This document shows positions 33,572-45,669 of a stretch of 64,000 nucleotides of DNA, piece by piece. The DNA comes from Deinandra increscens subsp. villosa (Eukaryota > Streptophyta > Magnoliopsida > Asterales > Asteraceae), in assembly GCA_039602395.1 (NCBI GenBank), contig JBCNJP010000007.1, positions 102,874,772 to 102,938,771 of the forward strand, given 5' to 3'. Below the pieces are notes generated by a model, which was given only the letters and a program-made list of their open reading frames with translations, had not been told where the DNA came from and searched no databases. Position numbers and translations under genes: made by a program. Each line of letters opens with the position of its first letter. The stretch's first letter is position 1.

Positions 33572-34769
33572 AATAGATGTTTATAGTTATTGTAATTTAT
33601 GTATTTTTATTTAGTAATAAAATATTTAGAATTACTTTTCGTGTGTTCTCGTGTTCATATAAGAATTCTGAGCTAACACATGATTTTTTCGTCAACTGAT
33701 GTTGGAGTGAGAACTATTTCAGGGGTGGGGGTAGGGGTGGTGGGGTGGGGTGGGGGGGGGGGGCTTGTTGATAAAGAAATTAGTCGGTGGTGATGGTATT
33801 CTTAAGACTAGAGTTCCTAATCAAATGGGCGAAAACTTTGCCGGGTGTTCCTCTTGATTAACATGTATAAAGGTGTTAAGGATCATTAATCCACATCTAA
33901 TACATTTTCCCATCTCGAGGGGACATTTTGGTAGTTAAATGTATATATTATACACACAACCAAATATTACTGTTTAAATTCTAGTTAGAAGTTGCAGTTG
34001 TGGTGTGTTTATCCTATAAAATTTAGAAATCGTTAAGAAAAATCAAATATATTTCCCAATTTCCTTTTTAGTTTATTTTTATTGATTATAGTGGTATTTT
34101 GATTCGAACACAAAAGGTTAAGGGTGGAGGGGGTGGTGGATTTGGCAAAAGCTAGCCTAATCCAATGAAATTTTATCACCTCAAAAACACACATTGTAGC
34201 TTCAAGGTGATTTCAAAAGAGGGGTGGAGATTTTAAAATAGCCTTAAATTTTTACTTTTTAAATATTAAATCGATTTTTCAGTTAAACTAAAACAATACA
34301 TTAATTTAAAAACACAATCCATTAAACTAAAAAATACATTAATTTGAAAAAATGCATTAAATTCAATAAAAAAAGAAATATAAAAATGACATATCCAACC
34401 ATATATTTTGTCATTATTGAGCATTTACTTTTGAGGGTGAGGTTACTGAGAAGTTAAGTTTAGTTTGGATAAGGCTATGTGTAGTCATAATACTTCATTA
34501 TGGGGCATTAGACATGTGGTGTTGACGTGACAAAGGGGGGGGGGTTATGTGACATGGGTGTGTAGTCATAAAGCCATATCATCATTACTTCAATTATTAT
34601 TATTATTATTTTTTTATATTTTAAAAAGGATAGAGTCCATTAAATTTTCAATTAAATGAAGATTTATGACTCAGTTTTTCTGGATAAATTAGAGAGAAAA
34701 ACAAAAAAAATAAAATAAAAGATGAAAGGACATTTTTGACATGTTATCAAACTCTCTAATTTTTTAAAC
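33572..34769. other. Intergenic stretch with G-rich run
   Basis: No gene. Contains the G-run at 33722-33763 and, around 34466-34580, a segment with GGCTATGTGTAGTCATAA-type words and ten or more G in a row that may be a MITE relic. Confidence 0.45.
33722..33763 (+). repeat. G-rich run with quadruplex potential
   Basis: At least six blocks of four or more G separated by one to three bases, ending in twelve G. Such a sequence could form a G-quadruplex on the plus strand. The long homopolymer could also be miscounted. Confidence 0.7.
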
Positions 34770-35290
34770 CTTCATAACTCTTACATACGACATTATTTTT
34801 TTTTAAAAAAATACACCATAAAAACGAGCGTTTTTTATCTTTAAAACGCGTACAGTGTTGTTATATATAAAATTAAAAAAAATTACTCTTTCGATTGTAT
34901 TGTGTCATTGTGTCAAAAATGTTTAGATTATTGTGTCATATTGTGTCAAAAATGTTTAGATCATTGTGTCATATTATGTCAAAATGTTCAGATCATTATG
35001 TCATATGGTGTGGAAAACCGAAAGAGTAACTTTTTTTTTATTTTATATATAGCAACACTATATATACTTTTGACACAATGACACAATTATCTGAACATTT
35101 TGACTCAATGATCTGAACATTGTGTCAAAAATCGAAAGAGTAATTTTTTTTAGTTTTTATATAGCAACTCTATACCCGTTTAAAGATAAAAAAAAAGGCT
35201 CGTTTTTATGGTGTGATTTAAAAAAAATAATAATAATATCGTATTTGAAAGTTATGAATGTTAAAAAAAATGGAAAAAATAGATAAAAAG
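34770..35290. repeat. Foldback repeat with inner tandem units
   Basis: Two inverted arms (about 34770-34895 and 35130-35280) pair through words such as AAAAACGAGCGTTTTTTATC, with AGTGTTG and TTACTCTTTCGAT. Between them a 33-bp unit (TTGTGTCATATTGTGTCAAA...) repeats about three times and then partly in inverse. No clear duplication at the ends. Confidence 0.6.
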
Positions 35291-35539
35291 TCAACAAAAG
35301 TGACAAAAACTAAATACCTCCCTTTCCTTTTTATTAGATCAAGTTCAACCGATTGAAATTCCTTCTTATCATTCTTACTCAAAACAAACTTCCTATTTAA
35401 AAACTCTTACTTAGTTTCAAAAATATTTGAGGATATCAATATGTGGAATTCCTTAAATGTTTTCATTCTATTAAAGAGAAGATCTTGTATGTAGACTAAT
35501 GATGTAACTAATAAACTAAACTAATTAATTTGTTTAACA

Positions 35540-35830
35540 GTAATTTAGCTCAGCGGTGTATTGATCTGGACTTACTTACTGTCCCGAGTTCGAACCTCAC
35601 AGCGAGAGAACCCGAGAACGCCTCTCATTTGCACCATCAAGCGGGAACCAGGCAAACCCGTAAACCCTCGTTTGTGACTCGGGATCAAACACAAGACCCA
35701 ATTCTTCACTGTCCACCAATATCTCACAAAGTGATTTGAGTATGACTAGAACCTGGGTCTCCTCAATCACAAGATAAAACTAGAATCTAGGATCAAACAC
35801 AAAACTTGATCCTTCATTGTTGACCAATTT
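35540..35830 (+). mobile_element. Probable tRNA-derived SINE
   Basis: TTTAGCTCAGCGGT matches a pol III A box and, 34 bases on, GAGTTCGAACCTC matches a B box, the spacing found in tRNA-derived SINEs. No cloverleaf pairs well, so it is not a tRNA gene. The rest shows two similar phrases (GGATCAAACACAA near 35690 and 35790). End not precisely defined. Confidence 0.5.
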
Positions 35831-35849
35831 GTAATCAATTTAATTAATT

Positions 35850-36561
35850 AACTATTTAATTATTTAAATTTTTAATTAAACAAGATAAGTGAAATGAATA
35901 AAGAATATGAGATATTTTAAAAGCAATTTTAAACAAGTGATGAAAAATCTTATCCGCATAAACTGATAAGATTATTTTATTGAAAAATTCCTAACCACAA
36001 AATTGTAAGCAAATTCTATACAAATTGACAAATTGCATGTGCATTTTTCTCTTAATAGCTACTAAAAGTCGAAAACGATAACCTCACAAGACACAACAAA
36101 CCAAGAACTAGTTATCGTTTTCTAACTCGTATAATGGTATGAAGTTTGCCCTATTATATATGTGTTAGAGGGTTGAAATCTTTATAAACGTAAGATTTGG
36201 TGTAATTTATAGAGAAAATTTTTGATGTTAAAAAAAGGTTGTGACAAGAAAACGTAGTTTCGGTGACATTGATGCCGATGTCACCAAGAAGGGTAGCCGA
36301 GCTCCACCCAATGTTTAACAAGTTGGAAATGTTAAAAAGAAACCAAACTACAGAACGGCGTAGGAAAAGAAAAATGGCTCAAATCGGAAATACAATCAAA
36401 ATAGGGGATGAAAACCAAATTGACACCACTAAATATTTATTTTTTTAGATTCATTTGAAAATATAAGTGTTATCACCGTTAACGTTAATGTTTAGAAATA
36501 GATTTTACTATACAAGTTTATATGCGTTGACGGTAGGAAAATCGTTTGTACATTTAAATAA
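35850..36561. other. Intergenic stretch
   Basis: AT-rich; the short open frame at 36263-36448 shows no family resemblance. Confidence 0.5.
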
Positions 36562-39176
36562 GAGTTAATTACGGTTTGCGTTCCTGTGGTTTGCCAACCT
36601 TTTTGAATTGAGTCCAAAGGTTCAGAAATTTTCATCTAAAAGTCTGAGGTTTGTATTTCTTTGCTATTTGAGTTCCTGAGCCTAACGATATTTTGTATTT
36701 TCTGTTAACTTAAAGGGTATTATAGTAATTTTACACATCAGGGACCTGTTATGTAAATTTTTAAGTTTTTAAAAGTATAAGGACTATTTTTGTAATTACC
36801 CAAACTTATTTAAATTAAAAATAAAAAAAACAACATAAAACCCAGACCCTACCATCTTCAAAGTCACTGTGGTCATTTCATCCGGTCACCGGAGAGGAAT
36901 CCGTCCGATGATCCATTCGTCTGGGGGTCAACGAGATTCACAAACAACTTTTCTGATGACGAAATCAAGCAAAATCAAACGCTGATTCGGAAACACGAAC
37001 AAATTTATGTTCGACAAGATTGTTCTCCGATCGATTCGATGACCGTCGAGTTGATTTCTTATGCATCGATGGCCGAATGTTTCCTAAACAACCTCCTTTG
37101 GTAAAATCGGTTGATCGTTGCTTGGACTTATCAGATCGGATGGTGTCGTTAGTGCGGGATCGATATTCAACCTCCGTCCGTAACTCATCCTAATCAGGTT
37201 GAATATTTCCTCCATCTCTTTCGGAAGCTCTTTACTATTCATGAACTTCACATCTTTCGGTTTTCTTGGCGTTAATTGTATTGGCGGAGGAGGCGAAGAT
37301 GTCAAAATTAAGGAAATGAAATTTTATTCAACCCCAAAAACAGTTTATAAACATTTTAACAACTTCAAATCTGTCAAGAATGTGATGATCATCAACACAA
37401 CCACCAAAGAAAAGTATCTCACACTAGACTAACAGATTCATACATTCGTTCAGTCACCGAATATGAACCCTAATCGCATAAGATACTATAGAAATCAGAG
37501 AAATCAGAGAGAAGATGAAGATGGTGTAAGAGGCGATAAGAAAAATCTGGCAGACCCTAATTGACAGGGTTAAATACCACCCAACTCTCCAAATAGTCCC
37601 TTGACCCATAAGCTTGAACCAGCCCAGCTTCCAGCAACCACCAAATCCAAGCCCATTCTCCAATCTTGAACCCATTTATCTTTAAGCTGATGTTGCAGCT
37701 CTAGCCTCAAGCTCAATCCATTCCACATGAGAAAATAAATGAAAGCATATTAAGGGTAAAGTTCTAATACAAACCAACTTTATTGTAAGAACTTAAAAAC
37801 CACTTAATTTTGGTAAGTTTGACCACCACTTAAACTTATGTCCGTTTTTTAAAAGACAATGAACTGGAGGGGTAATTTTGGTAAAATCAAATCTAAATTC
37901 TAGAGATTTGAGACTTGAGAAGATCTTGTATCCGCGTCCCTATTTCTCTTCCAAACCTCCGGACGGCTTCAACCTAGGGTTTCAATCGAAGAAGATCGCG
38001 TGATCCAGGAGAATGATTTCAACAAAATACTAGAAGAATAACACCAGGTAATGATTCGCGAACCTAACTACAACGATTCTATTTCAGAAATCGTCCATCG
38101 TTTCAACGATTTCTAGGGTTTTACTCCAGTAGTTTTTGGTCGTGAATTTTGGTTTGCTAACTTAGAGATTTTATTCCAGTAATGAAGGATTCTTCTTAAT
38201 TTTACATGTGTTATATGGAAAATGTCGACATATAGATTACGCTGATTTTGTGGTGTTTAGTGCATCGAAAGGAAGTAAATTGGGACTTTAATTTTACTTG
38301 AACACACAAGTTTTGCTTGCTAACTTAGAGATTTTACTACGAGCACGTATTTGGCCTAGTTGTATACAATGTGTAGGCACAATGTGTTTTGATTTAGGGG
38401 ATTATGCTAATTTTATGGGCTCCTAGGGCATTAAAATGAAGGATTTGAGACTTGGATTTTGCTTGACTAATCTTGACTTCTTTAGGTGTTTAGGCATTGA
38501 GATGAAGGATTTTTCGAGTTGGATTTTGCTTGTTTTTATGAATTTAGTTTGCTAACTAAGAGATCTTACTTAGGTTGCGTTGTAGTCTAACGGAGTAACG
38601 GGTTAGATTAGCTTGGGATGTTTATTATTTTGTAGTATTATACCATTTTGAAGCATTATACAATCCCTAACCATTTTAGTTCCATATTGATCGCTTGAAT
38701 TGGATGGTGTCAAAGTTTGGTTAATTCTTTTCTAGCATTATACAAGTTTAGAGTATATTGATTACTTTGTAGAGGTTCTTTAGTTTCTTCAATGATTAAC
38801 TTAGAATTCTAGGATATACAAAATAATTGACCAAGATGGTAGGTTAGAATAGAATGGAAAAGAAAAACTATGATGGTAAGATGGTCATGTTTTATAATTT
38901 GTTTTGTATAACATCAGAAGCATGTCTTTCTTCGTAAAAAAAAAAAGCTTTTGAATGGTAGTGTTTTAGTTTATTCTTAGATGTGGAATTACATTTATTT
39001 TTTTTCCATTTGTTTATATATCTATAAACTTGGTGTAAAACAGGTCCGTAGGCACGACCAACGAATTTTAAAAAGTCGAGTGATCAGTTGCTGTACGCTC
39101 TATTAAAAACATGGATATCACAAGGTAGTTCTTGTTGTTACGTCCAAACATTAAATATTCACAGTCGTGGTGAGTA

Positions 39177-39350
39177 TATGCAACATAAAGTCATGTTGCA
39201 TATATGCAACATATTGTCATGTTGAATATAAACAACGTATTTATTGTCATGTTTCATATATGCAACACAATCATGTTGCATATATGCAACAGAATCATAT
39301 TGCATATATGCAATACAATCATGTTACAATATTATTGTAATATCATGTTG
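39177..39350. repeat. Degenerate block of the palindromic array
   Basis: Six or more imperfect copies of ATGTTGCATATATGCAACA-like words, with drifted spacers (AAAGTC, TTGTC, CAATC). Same unit as the main array 470 bp downstream. Confidence 0.75.
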
Positions 39351-39820
39351 TTGTGTAAATTTCAGGACTAAAAAGCATAAGAGTAGCAACGATGTTCTAT
39401 AAGGAAACCGAGAGCAACAAGGGATTCTACAAGAAAGACAAATAAACATAGTGAATTGGGGTTGGAGACGCGGTTCATTGCCCGAGTCTACAAGGGATTC
39501 ATTAGCATAACGAGTGAACCCGCTACAGTGAATTTGATCGTAGTTTGTTGTAATTCTTTGTATTTGTGAATACAGTGTGAAATATCAACCTTTGTACTTT
39601 GTTTCGGGATTTATAATCTCGCTTTTCCCTTTCAGTTAAATATAATACTGTTGTTAAAAAAAACAACAATTTGTATTTTGAGAACCCTAAATGGTATGAT
39701 GATTCATTATGTTTTTTGACTTTAGAATTTGGTAGCAATGTGTTCAGTATATTCATGTTGCACATATACAACATAAATAATAAAAAAAGGGGCATGTGTA
39801 AAACTACATTTATAGTTATG

Positions 39821-40132
39821 TTTTGTATATGCAACATAATCATGTTGCATATATGCAACATAATCATGTTGCATATATGCAACATAATCATGTTGCATAT
39901 ATGCAACATAATCATGTTGCATATATGATTATGTTGCATATATGCAACATGATTATGTTGCATATATGCAACATGATTATGTTGCATATATGCAACATGA
40001 TTATGCAACATAATCATGTTGCATATGTTTTGCATATATGTTTTGCATATATGCAACATAATCATGTTGCATATATGCAACATAATCATGTTGCATATAT
40101 GCAACATAAGTATATGTTAGATATATGCAATA
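39821..40132. repeat. Array of 24-bp units with a perfect 20-bp palindrome
   Basis: The unit is ATGTTGCATATATGCAACAT (its own reverse complement) plus a four-base spacer AATC or GATT. About five units read with AATC, then at about 39925 the order switches to GATT for several units, and switches back near 40005. The array is thus itself an inverted repeat of palindromes and could extrude as a cruciform. Long frames through it on both strands come from the repeat and are not genes. Confidence 0.9.
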
Positions 40133-42976
40133 CAAGTCTAGCACTGCTCATGAACTCCTTCATTGGGATTGTATCGGCTCTCTTTCATGTCTGTATATTT
40201 GGGTAAACTAAACCATTGTCTCTTTTTTGACACATGATCAAATAATAGGTGCAACAATACCCGAATAGGTACCGATACTCGAGAATATGTATAATTTAAA
40301 AAAATAAAACAACAATATCCAAAACTACTCAACTGTTCTTCTTCTTATTATTGGTCAAAACTACCACAAGACGCGTTTTGGAACAAACAACAAACTTGTC
40401 TAATTGTGAACCAATCAAACATAATTATAGGAACATTTTAAAGGGCCCCACTTAAGCATTACATCCTCATGTGGATCACCACTTCATGCATATCGACCCG
40501 TTAGCATAATATTTGAAGAACGAATGGCATTAGTAAGCACATAATCAAATACTTTTAAATTTGCTGTAATGGTACCAAGTATGAAATACATAAGTAGCAA
40601 AACAGAATGTATAATAATCGTATCCCCACTTTATGCTTAAACATCTAGGGGTGCACCGGTGACATTGATATGTATCAAAATCAAATTTGAAAATTTCATC
40701 CACCATAAGGGGGTCCAAATTTTGCATACCCATGAACCAATGAGTTACACACATAACCAATTGAGGTAAAAAAGTACAACAGATTGTAATCCCATGGATT
40801 GTCTATCTATTTGAACATTTTCAGTCTTGAAACATATTTCCCTCACGCAGTAAATTGTTCACTCATCCAGTTTGATGTTAAACTTGAACCCCAAAGTCCG
40901 TTGAAAAGTTTTGCGAGCTGCAAGATCAGAAGTCAAGTGATACATAAGGAGCATTAGCTTGTATTTTGATTGCGCGTTGTTGCAAAGATATTGAACCATG
41001 AAAAAAAAGTGTTGTAATGTTTATAGAAAAAAATATAGTTCTAATTATGTTAATAAAAAGAAAAGAAAAATCATAATTACATCAATAGAAAGAAGAAGAA
41101 AAATGATATGTTAGGATTGGTCAGGTAAGTATACTGAATACAGAAAACATAGAAACACTTTGGTAAAAGTATACAAGTTCAGTAAAAGTATACGAGGTTA
41201 TTACCTTGATTATGCTACTCCTAAAGTAAAAGGTGCATATTCATATCCTGATGTTATTAGGATGTTTATTTCAACTAGAATGGTGAGAGCTTGTTTGTTT
41301 GTGACCTGAAAAAAACAACGACAACATAAAGTCTCATTTCTCCTATCTGATGTAGTTGAAACTAAATATGTACCAGGAAATGACCATTTTCTTATTCTGG
41401 CAACTAAGACATCGACCCTAAAACCAAAGGGCCTCAGAGATGATTTTGACAAACATGATTATTAAAATATGTCAGACTTGATTTTAACCGCTTTCAAATG
41501 GTCGCTTGAAAGCAGCATCATAACAGGTGAAGAAGCTCATGATGATCGCATTAGGTTTTATGAAACTATAGAAAAATAAACTAACACGGGATTGTTATCC
41601 GAGTAACATAGGCATGCATCATCTTCGTATAGCTCATCTTCGTATAGCTGTAAGAAATTGAAAGTTAATAAAAATATGAACAAATTATCATTAACCATGT
41701 GCATCATTGTTAATAAGCAAGAATTGAGTTTAAATACATACAATTGGATATGGATCTCTTGAGTTAATCTAGAAATACATAACTAACTATGAAACAAACT
41801 AGCTTCAGGTTTATCTTAATCAAACTTAAAACAAGTAAAATCATGGCTATAATGAAAGAACTATTAGCCAAATTATAATTGCACAATCAGGCTCCTAAAG
41901 AAAACATTTATGTGAAGGGTGACATTAGGGGCATTTGGTTCATTGTAATACAATGGATGTGTGAACTAAATTATATTCATGACCAAGAATTCAATGAAAT
42001 CGTAATCTAAATTATTTGGTTACAGAATAAATGGAATTGAAATTGGAATGAAGGAACTCAACCAAGAGAATCAGAATCCCCATCATCGCCACCACAACTG
42101 TGGGCACAACTGACACAATTACAACTTCTTTAGAAAACTTACAAGCCAAACAAGATTATTCTACAACCAATGCATAAAAAATCCAATTCATTTGACATAT
42201 TCCAGACTTGTAGTTCCTTCAATTCAAGTTCCTATCACTAATTTCAATTCCTCTAGTTAGATTCTAATTCATTCAAAAGATGATCTGTTGATTAATTGGC
42301 TATAATGCCCCAACCAGTATTCAATTTCCACACTCCAAAATTAGGGATACAAAATTCTAGCTAATTAACACAAACAATTCACCAAAGTAATTCACGATTT
42401 TGAAACATGAAGCGAAAATGGAAACCTAAATAGATACACGTACCTTCAAAGCAGGTGCTTCGCCTCGAATAATCTTACAGGTCAAGAAAATAACAAGCGG
42501 TCTGATATTTACCTTCGGTCAGATTCACGAGCAAGAGGAAGATGAAGAAGCTCACGATGATCGCCGATGAAGCTCAGGATATCAGTATTACTGTAGAGGG
42601 AATCGCATTAGGTAAACAAAAGAAAAGAACAAGAGATCTCACATGATCTTTACCATAAATGTATAAGGAATTAAAAATAAATTATAAGAAATGATAAAAT
42701 TACTTAATTATCCCTCATTTAAGTTGGTTTTTAAGTTCTTACAATAGATAATGGTTTGTACATGAACTTTACCCAGCATATTAATACAATTGATATGAAA
42801 TAGAAAATAAAAATTCAATTATTTATATCATATTTTCAACAGAAGAGCAGTTGTTATTTAAAACCTAAGTATTCTCGGTCAGATCTGGAAACTAATTTTG
42901 ATGTCGAAGATCGATGGCTTCTTTAAACCAGTCGCCGTCGGCATAAACCCAAATCGGAACCTAATCGTGGAAGAAA

Positions 42977-43183
42977 CCACCATAATCATTCAGATCTCTC
43001 TCCGCCCGCCGTTAACTCCTCAAATCCAAATCGGAACCTAATCGAGCCCAAACTGACATGGGTATTCATCTGCGCTTCCCGGCGTAACTGGTGTTGTTGT
43101 GGGCACAGTCACCGGCGCCGACGTTTTTGGTTGGATTTGAGGAGTTAACGGCGGGCGGAGAGAGATCTGAATGATTATGGTGG
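42977..43183. repeat. Perfect 53-bp inverted repeat
   Basis: The arms 42977-43029 and 43131-43183 are exact reverse complements with a 101-bp spacer. They contain GATCTCTCTCCGCCCGCCG, GC-rich and coding-like relative to the neighbourhood. The element around them is otherwise much diverged, so this copy is recent or maintained. Confidence 0.85.
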
Positions 43184-43849
43184 TGAACGACATAGCGAGG
43201 GGGGATGTTTGGGAGTTTGCGTAGCCGTCTTCACAGGTGGACAGGTGGTAAATTTTATTAGTTCTAAATAAATTACAAACAGTCCATATTTTTTAACATA
43301 TTACGAAATAAGTCCCTCAAGCACAAATTGACTGAAATACCCCTTTCATTTAACAGAAAAAATTAACTCTGCTAGGCCCAGGGACTCAAATAGCAAAGAA
43401 ATACAAACCTCAGGCTTCCAGATGAAAATTTATGAACCTTTTGACTCAATTCAAAAAGGTTTACAAACCACAGGGACGCAAACCGTAATTTACTCTTTAA
43501 ATAAAATAAATACTTTTATTTAGTAAGATTACAGCAAAAGAAATGAACTTATTGTATTACAATACAAGTGAAAGAAATTAGATCTACTCCTATTACAATT
43601 ACAAGAAATGACAAAATGTTACATAGAAATAAAGTACACTATAAATAAAGAATAAAGATTACACGAAAATGAATTAAAGGAAAACTACAATACATTGAAA
43701 TAAATACAGAGACAAATTTATAATGAAAATAATATAGGTTTGAATGGAAAAAAATGGTGACAGAAGGTTATAGAAAAAGTTTTGAGAAAATCTTTTGAAA
43801 TAGTTTGGAAAATCAAATAAAGATTGTGAAATCCTTTTGAGAATGATTC

Positions 43850-44672
43850 GGGTCAAAACCCGGGTCCCTTAAAACAAATTCCGGGTCAACCGAAGATCCG
43901 TTCGTTTCCCAGGGTACAATCGCTTAAAAATACCTTTGAAGCTTGAAGAACGATGAAGAAAATGAGAGAAAGAGTGAGGAGAGGCAGAGAGAATTCTTTG
44001 TGTGAATTCGGTGTGTATTGCTTCAACTAATGAGACTGTATTTATAGTGGTGGAGAGACTTGTTGAGCACTCAAAAATAATTCGTAGTCAAACTTTTCAT
44101 TAAACGTCTTTAATGCAAATTGATTTCTAATTAACGCGAAATTACCTTATTTAGCTCAAAAACACGTTTCCAGCTGTCAATCCGGAGGAACACGCGTTCC
44201 CGCTCGAACAGCGGAGCCACGCAGGTCCGCTTGAACCTTCCGGCTGAACCACACGGGTTCCGCCTGAACCATTTCCGGTTCAACTATTCCGATTGTACTT
44301 CAACCGGAACATTTTTCGGTTGAACTCAGTTCCGCCCGGACCACACAGGCCCGCTTGAACCTGTTTTCCGGTTCAAATTACCTTCCGCTTGAACTTCTCC
44401 GCCTGGTCTCCAACCGGACCAACTTCTGGTTGAACTAAAAAACAATAAGGCGGCTCTCAAGCGGCGAAGTGCAAAGTGCGCCAACAAAGCGACACATTGC
44501 GCCCATACGCCCACGCCACGCGTGCGCGCGTATGCGAGTGCGAGTTAGGAGTGTTTCGCACCCCTCAGGGTCCAAGGGATGTGTCCCACTAGAGGAAACA
44601 ATAGTTAGTAAGGTTCCCACCTTATAAACCACTTTTGGTTTCATCCACCAACTAATGTGGGATGAGTTCACA
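43850..44672 (-). mobile_element. LTR-like segment, probably Copia
   Basis: On the minus strand it opens TGTGAACTCATCCCACATTAG-like (at 44672), has TATAAATACAGTC near 44035-44047 and then a CT-rich leader, the layout of a plant LTR promoter. GC-rich words (CGCTTGAAC, CCGGTTGAAC) fill the centre. The inner end and any partner LTR were not found; no gag or pol seen to the left. Confidence 0.45.
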
Positions 44673-44960
44673 TGTTATATTTAACGTTTTCTCTCTTATT
44701 TTTGCAGCTTTCACTGCTACGAGACCTCAACTTTGAGCTTCGATATCTCATTCATACGAGCTCGGATTTGGACGTGGTTTGGTGCGTTGGAAAACCCTCA
44801 CAATGTAGTACACAATACTATAAAATACAGAGGCAACAACCTATGTTATATGTATTTTATTTTAGTTCAAAGTTGGTGAAAAACTCATTTTCATACTTAA
44901 TGAAAAAAACATATTTTCCACTAGTTTTTCTCCCAAAATTCCAACATTGACATGGGATAG
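44673..44960. other. Intergenic stretch
   Basis: No gene recognised. A TTTTGCAG|CTTTC splice-like word at 44700-44712 has no supporting frame. Confidence 0.4.
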
Positions 44961-44962
44961 TA

Positions 44963-45665
44963 GGGGTGTTCAGATTTTGAATCCGATTCGAATAACTCGG
45001 AATTCGGTTCGATTCGATTTGAAGATGAGCAGTTTGAAATTTTAAATTCGAATACGATTCGATTCATCGTCTAAAATCAAATATTGATTCGAATTAGAAT
45101 TTGAGATTTTCAATTCGATTCGAAATTCGAACTAAAATAAATATATACTTATAAATATATAAATATATTTATATATATTTATACATAAATATAATATTCG
45201 TAATAAAATTATGAAATAGTTTAACTTATTATAATTCACGTCTTATTTCAAAAGTTTTAAAATTTTAAATCTTTAAAATATACTTTGAAAGTTGAAACGT
45301 TTCCATCATATTCACGATTCTATTTCCCAGAAAATTATAAATTTTAAATCTTTTGGATCTTTATTAAGTTTATACTTATATATATTTGTAATATTTTATT
45401 ATAATTTTAGTAGTTATGAAAATAAAATTAAAACATTTTTTTTTGTTCAGTTCAAAATGAGTTTATTCGGATTTGATTCGTATTCGATTTGAATTCGAGT
45501 CGAATCGAACTTCGAGTTAGATTTCAATATAGAATTTAAATCCGATTTGACAAATCTATTTCGAATTCAAATCGAATTTCTAATCTAGGTTTTAAAAATT
45601 GAAATTAAAATAATTCGATTTGACTTACTCGAGTATTCGAAATTCGATTCGTTGAACATCCAAGA
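44963..45665. mobile_element. hAT-like MITE rich in ATTCGATTCG
   Basis: The left end GGGGTGTTCAGATTTTGAA and inverted right end GGATGTTCAACGAATCG are related, and both subterminal zones repeat ATTCGAATTCGATTCG-type words. The middle is AT-rich. I could not find a clean 8-bp duplication. Confidence 0.5.
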
Positions 45666-45669
45666 TACC

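Larger units (their letters stand above)
37753..42774. mobile_element. Mutator-like element nested in another, 5.0 kb
   Basis: The ends GGGTAAAGTTCTAATAC / GTACATGAACTTTACCC extend into a TIR of about 60 bp that shares TATTGTAAGAACTTAAAAAC. Flanks are a perfect 9-bp duplication AGCATATTA (37744-37752 and 42775-42783). The inside is AT-rich with no transposase. At 37900-38060 there is a GC-richer leader-like segment followed by AGGTAATG, resembling a captured 5' UTR and splice donor. The palindrome array lies inside. A phrase with GAAGAAGCTCA(T/C)GATGATCGC recurs at about 41530 and 42548. Confidence 0.8.
36562..43495. mobile_element. Mutator-like element, 6.9 kb, non-autonomous
   Basis: The left 180 bp (GAGTTAATTACGGTTTGCG...) and the right 180 bp form an inverted repeat. 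Both are flanked by a perfect 9-bp duplication TTTAAATAA (36553-36561 and 43496-43504). Inside I see no MuDR or FAR1-type transposase. The unique left part contains a 73-codon minus-strand frame (37084-37305, starting MTSSPPPPIQLTPRKPKD) of unknown origin, possibly captured. The right part contains a 53-bp perfect inverted repeat. A second element (37753-42774) is nested. The termini resemble those of 7008 and 32373. Confidence 0.85.

Noticed and set aside
35540..35615. tRNA gene
   Set aside because: A and B boxes are present, but acceptor and anticodon stems do not pair, so a tRNA-derived SINE fits better.
39523..40206. Long open frames on both strands (up to 194 codons) with repeated MLHICN or QHNHVAYM units
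   Set aside because: They are translations of the 24-bp palindromic array; the same repeat is open in several frames, and no splice or family support exists.
43350..43500. Independent small MITE with ends resembling 7008-8366
   Set aside because: The matching inverted copy and the 9-bp duplication are 6.9 kb away at 36553-36561, so it is the right end of one large element.
25430..44800. Similar phrase GACGTGGTTTGG near 25490 and 44770 as a repeat pair
   Set aside because: Only about 20 bp are shared and the flanks diverge at once; too short to call a family.
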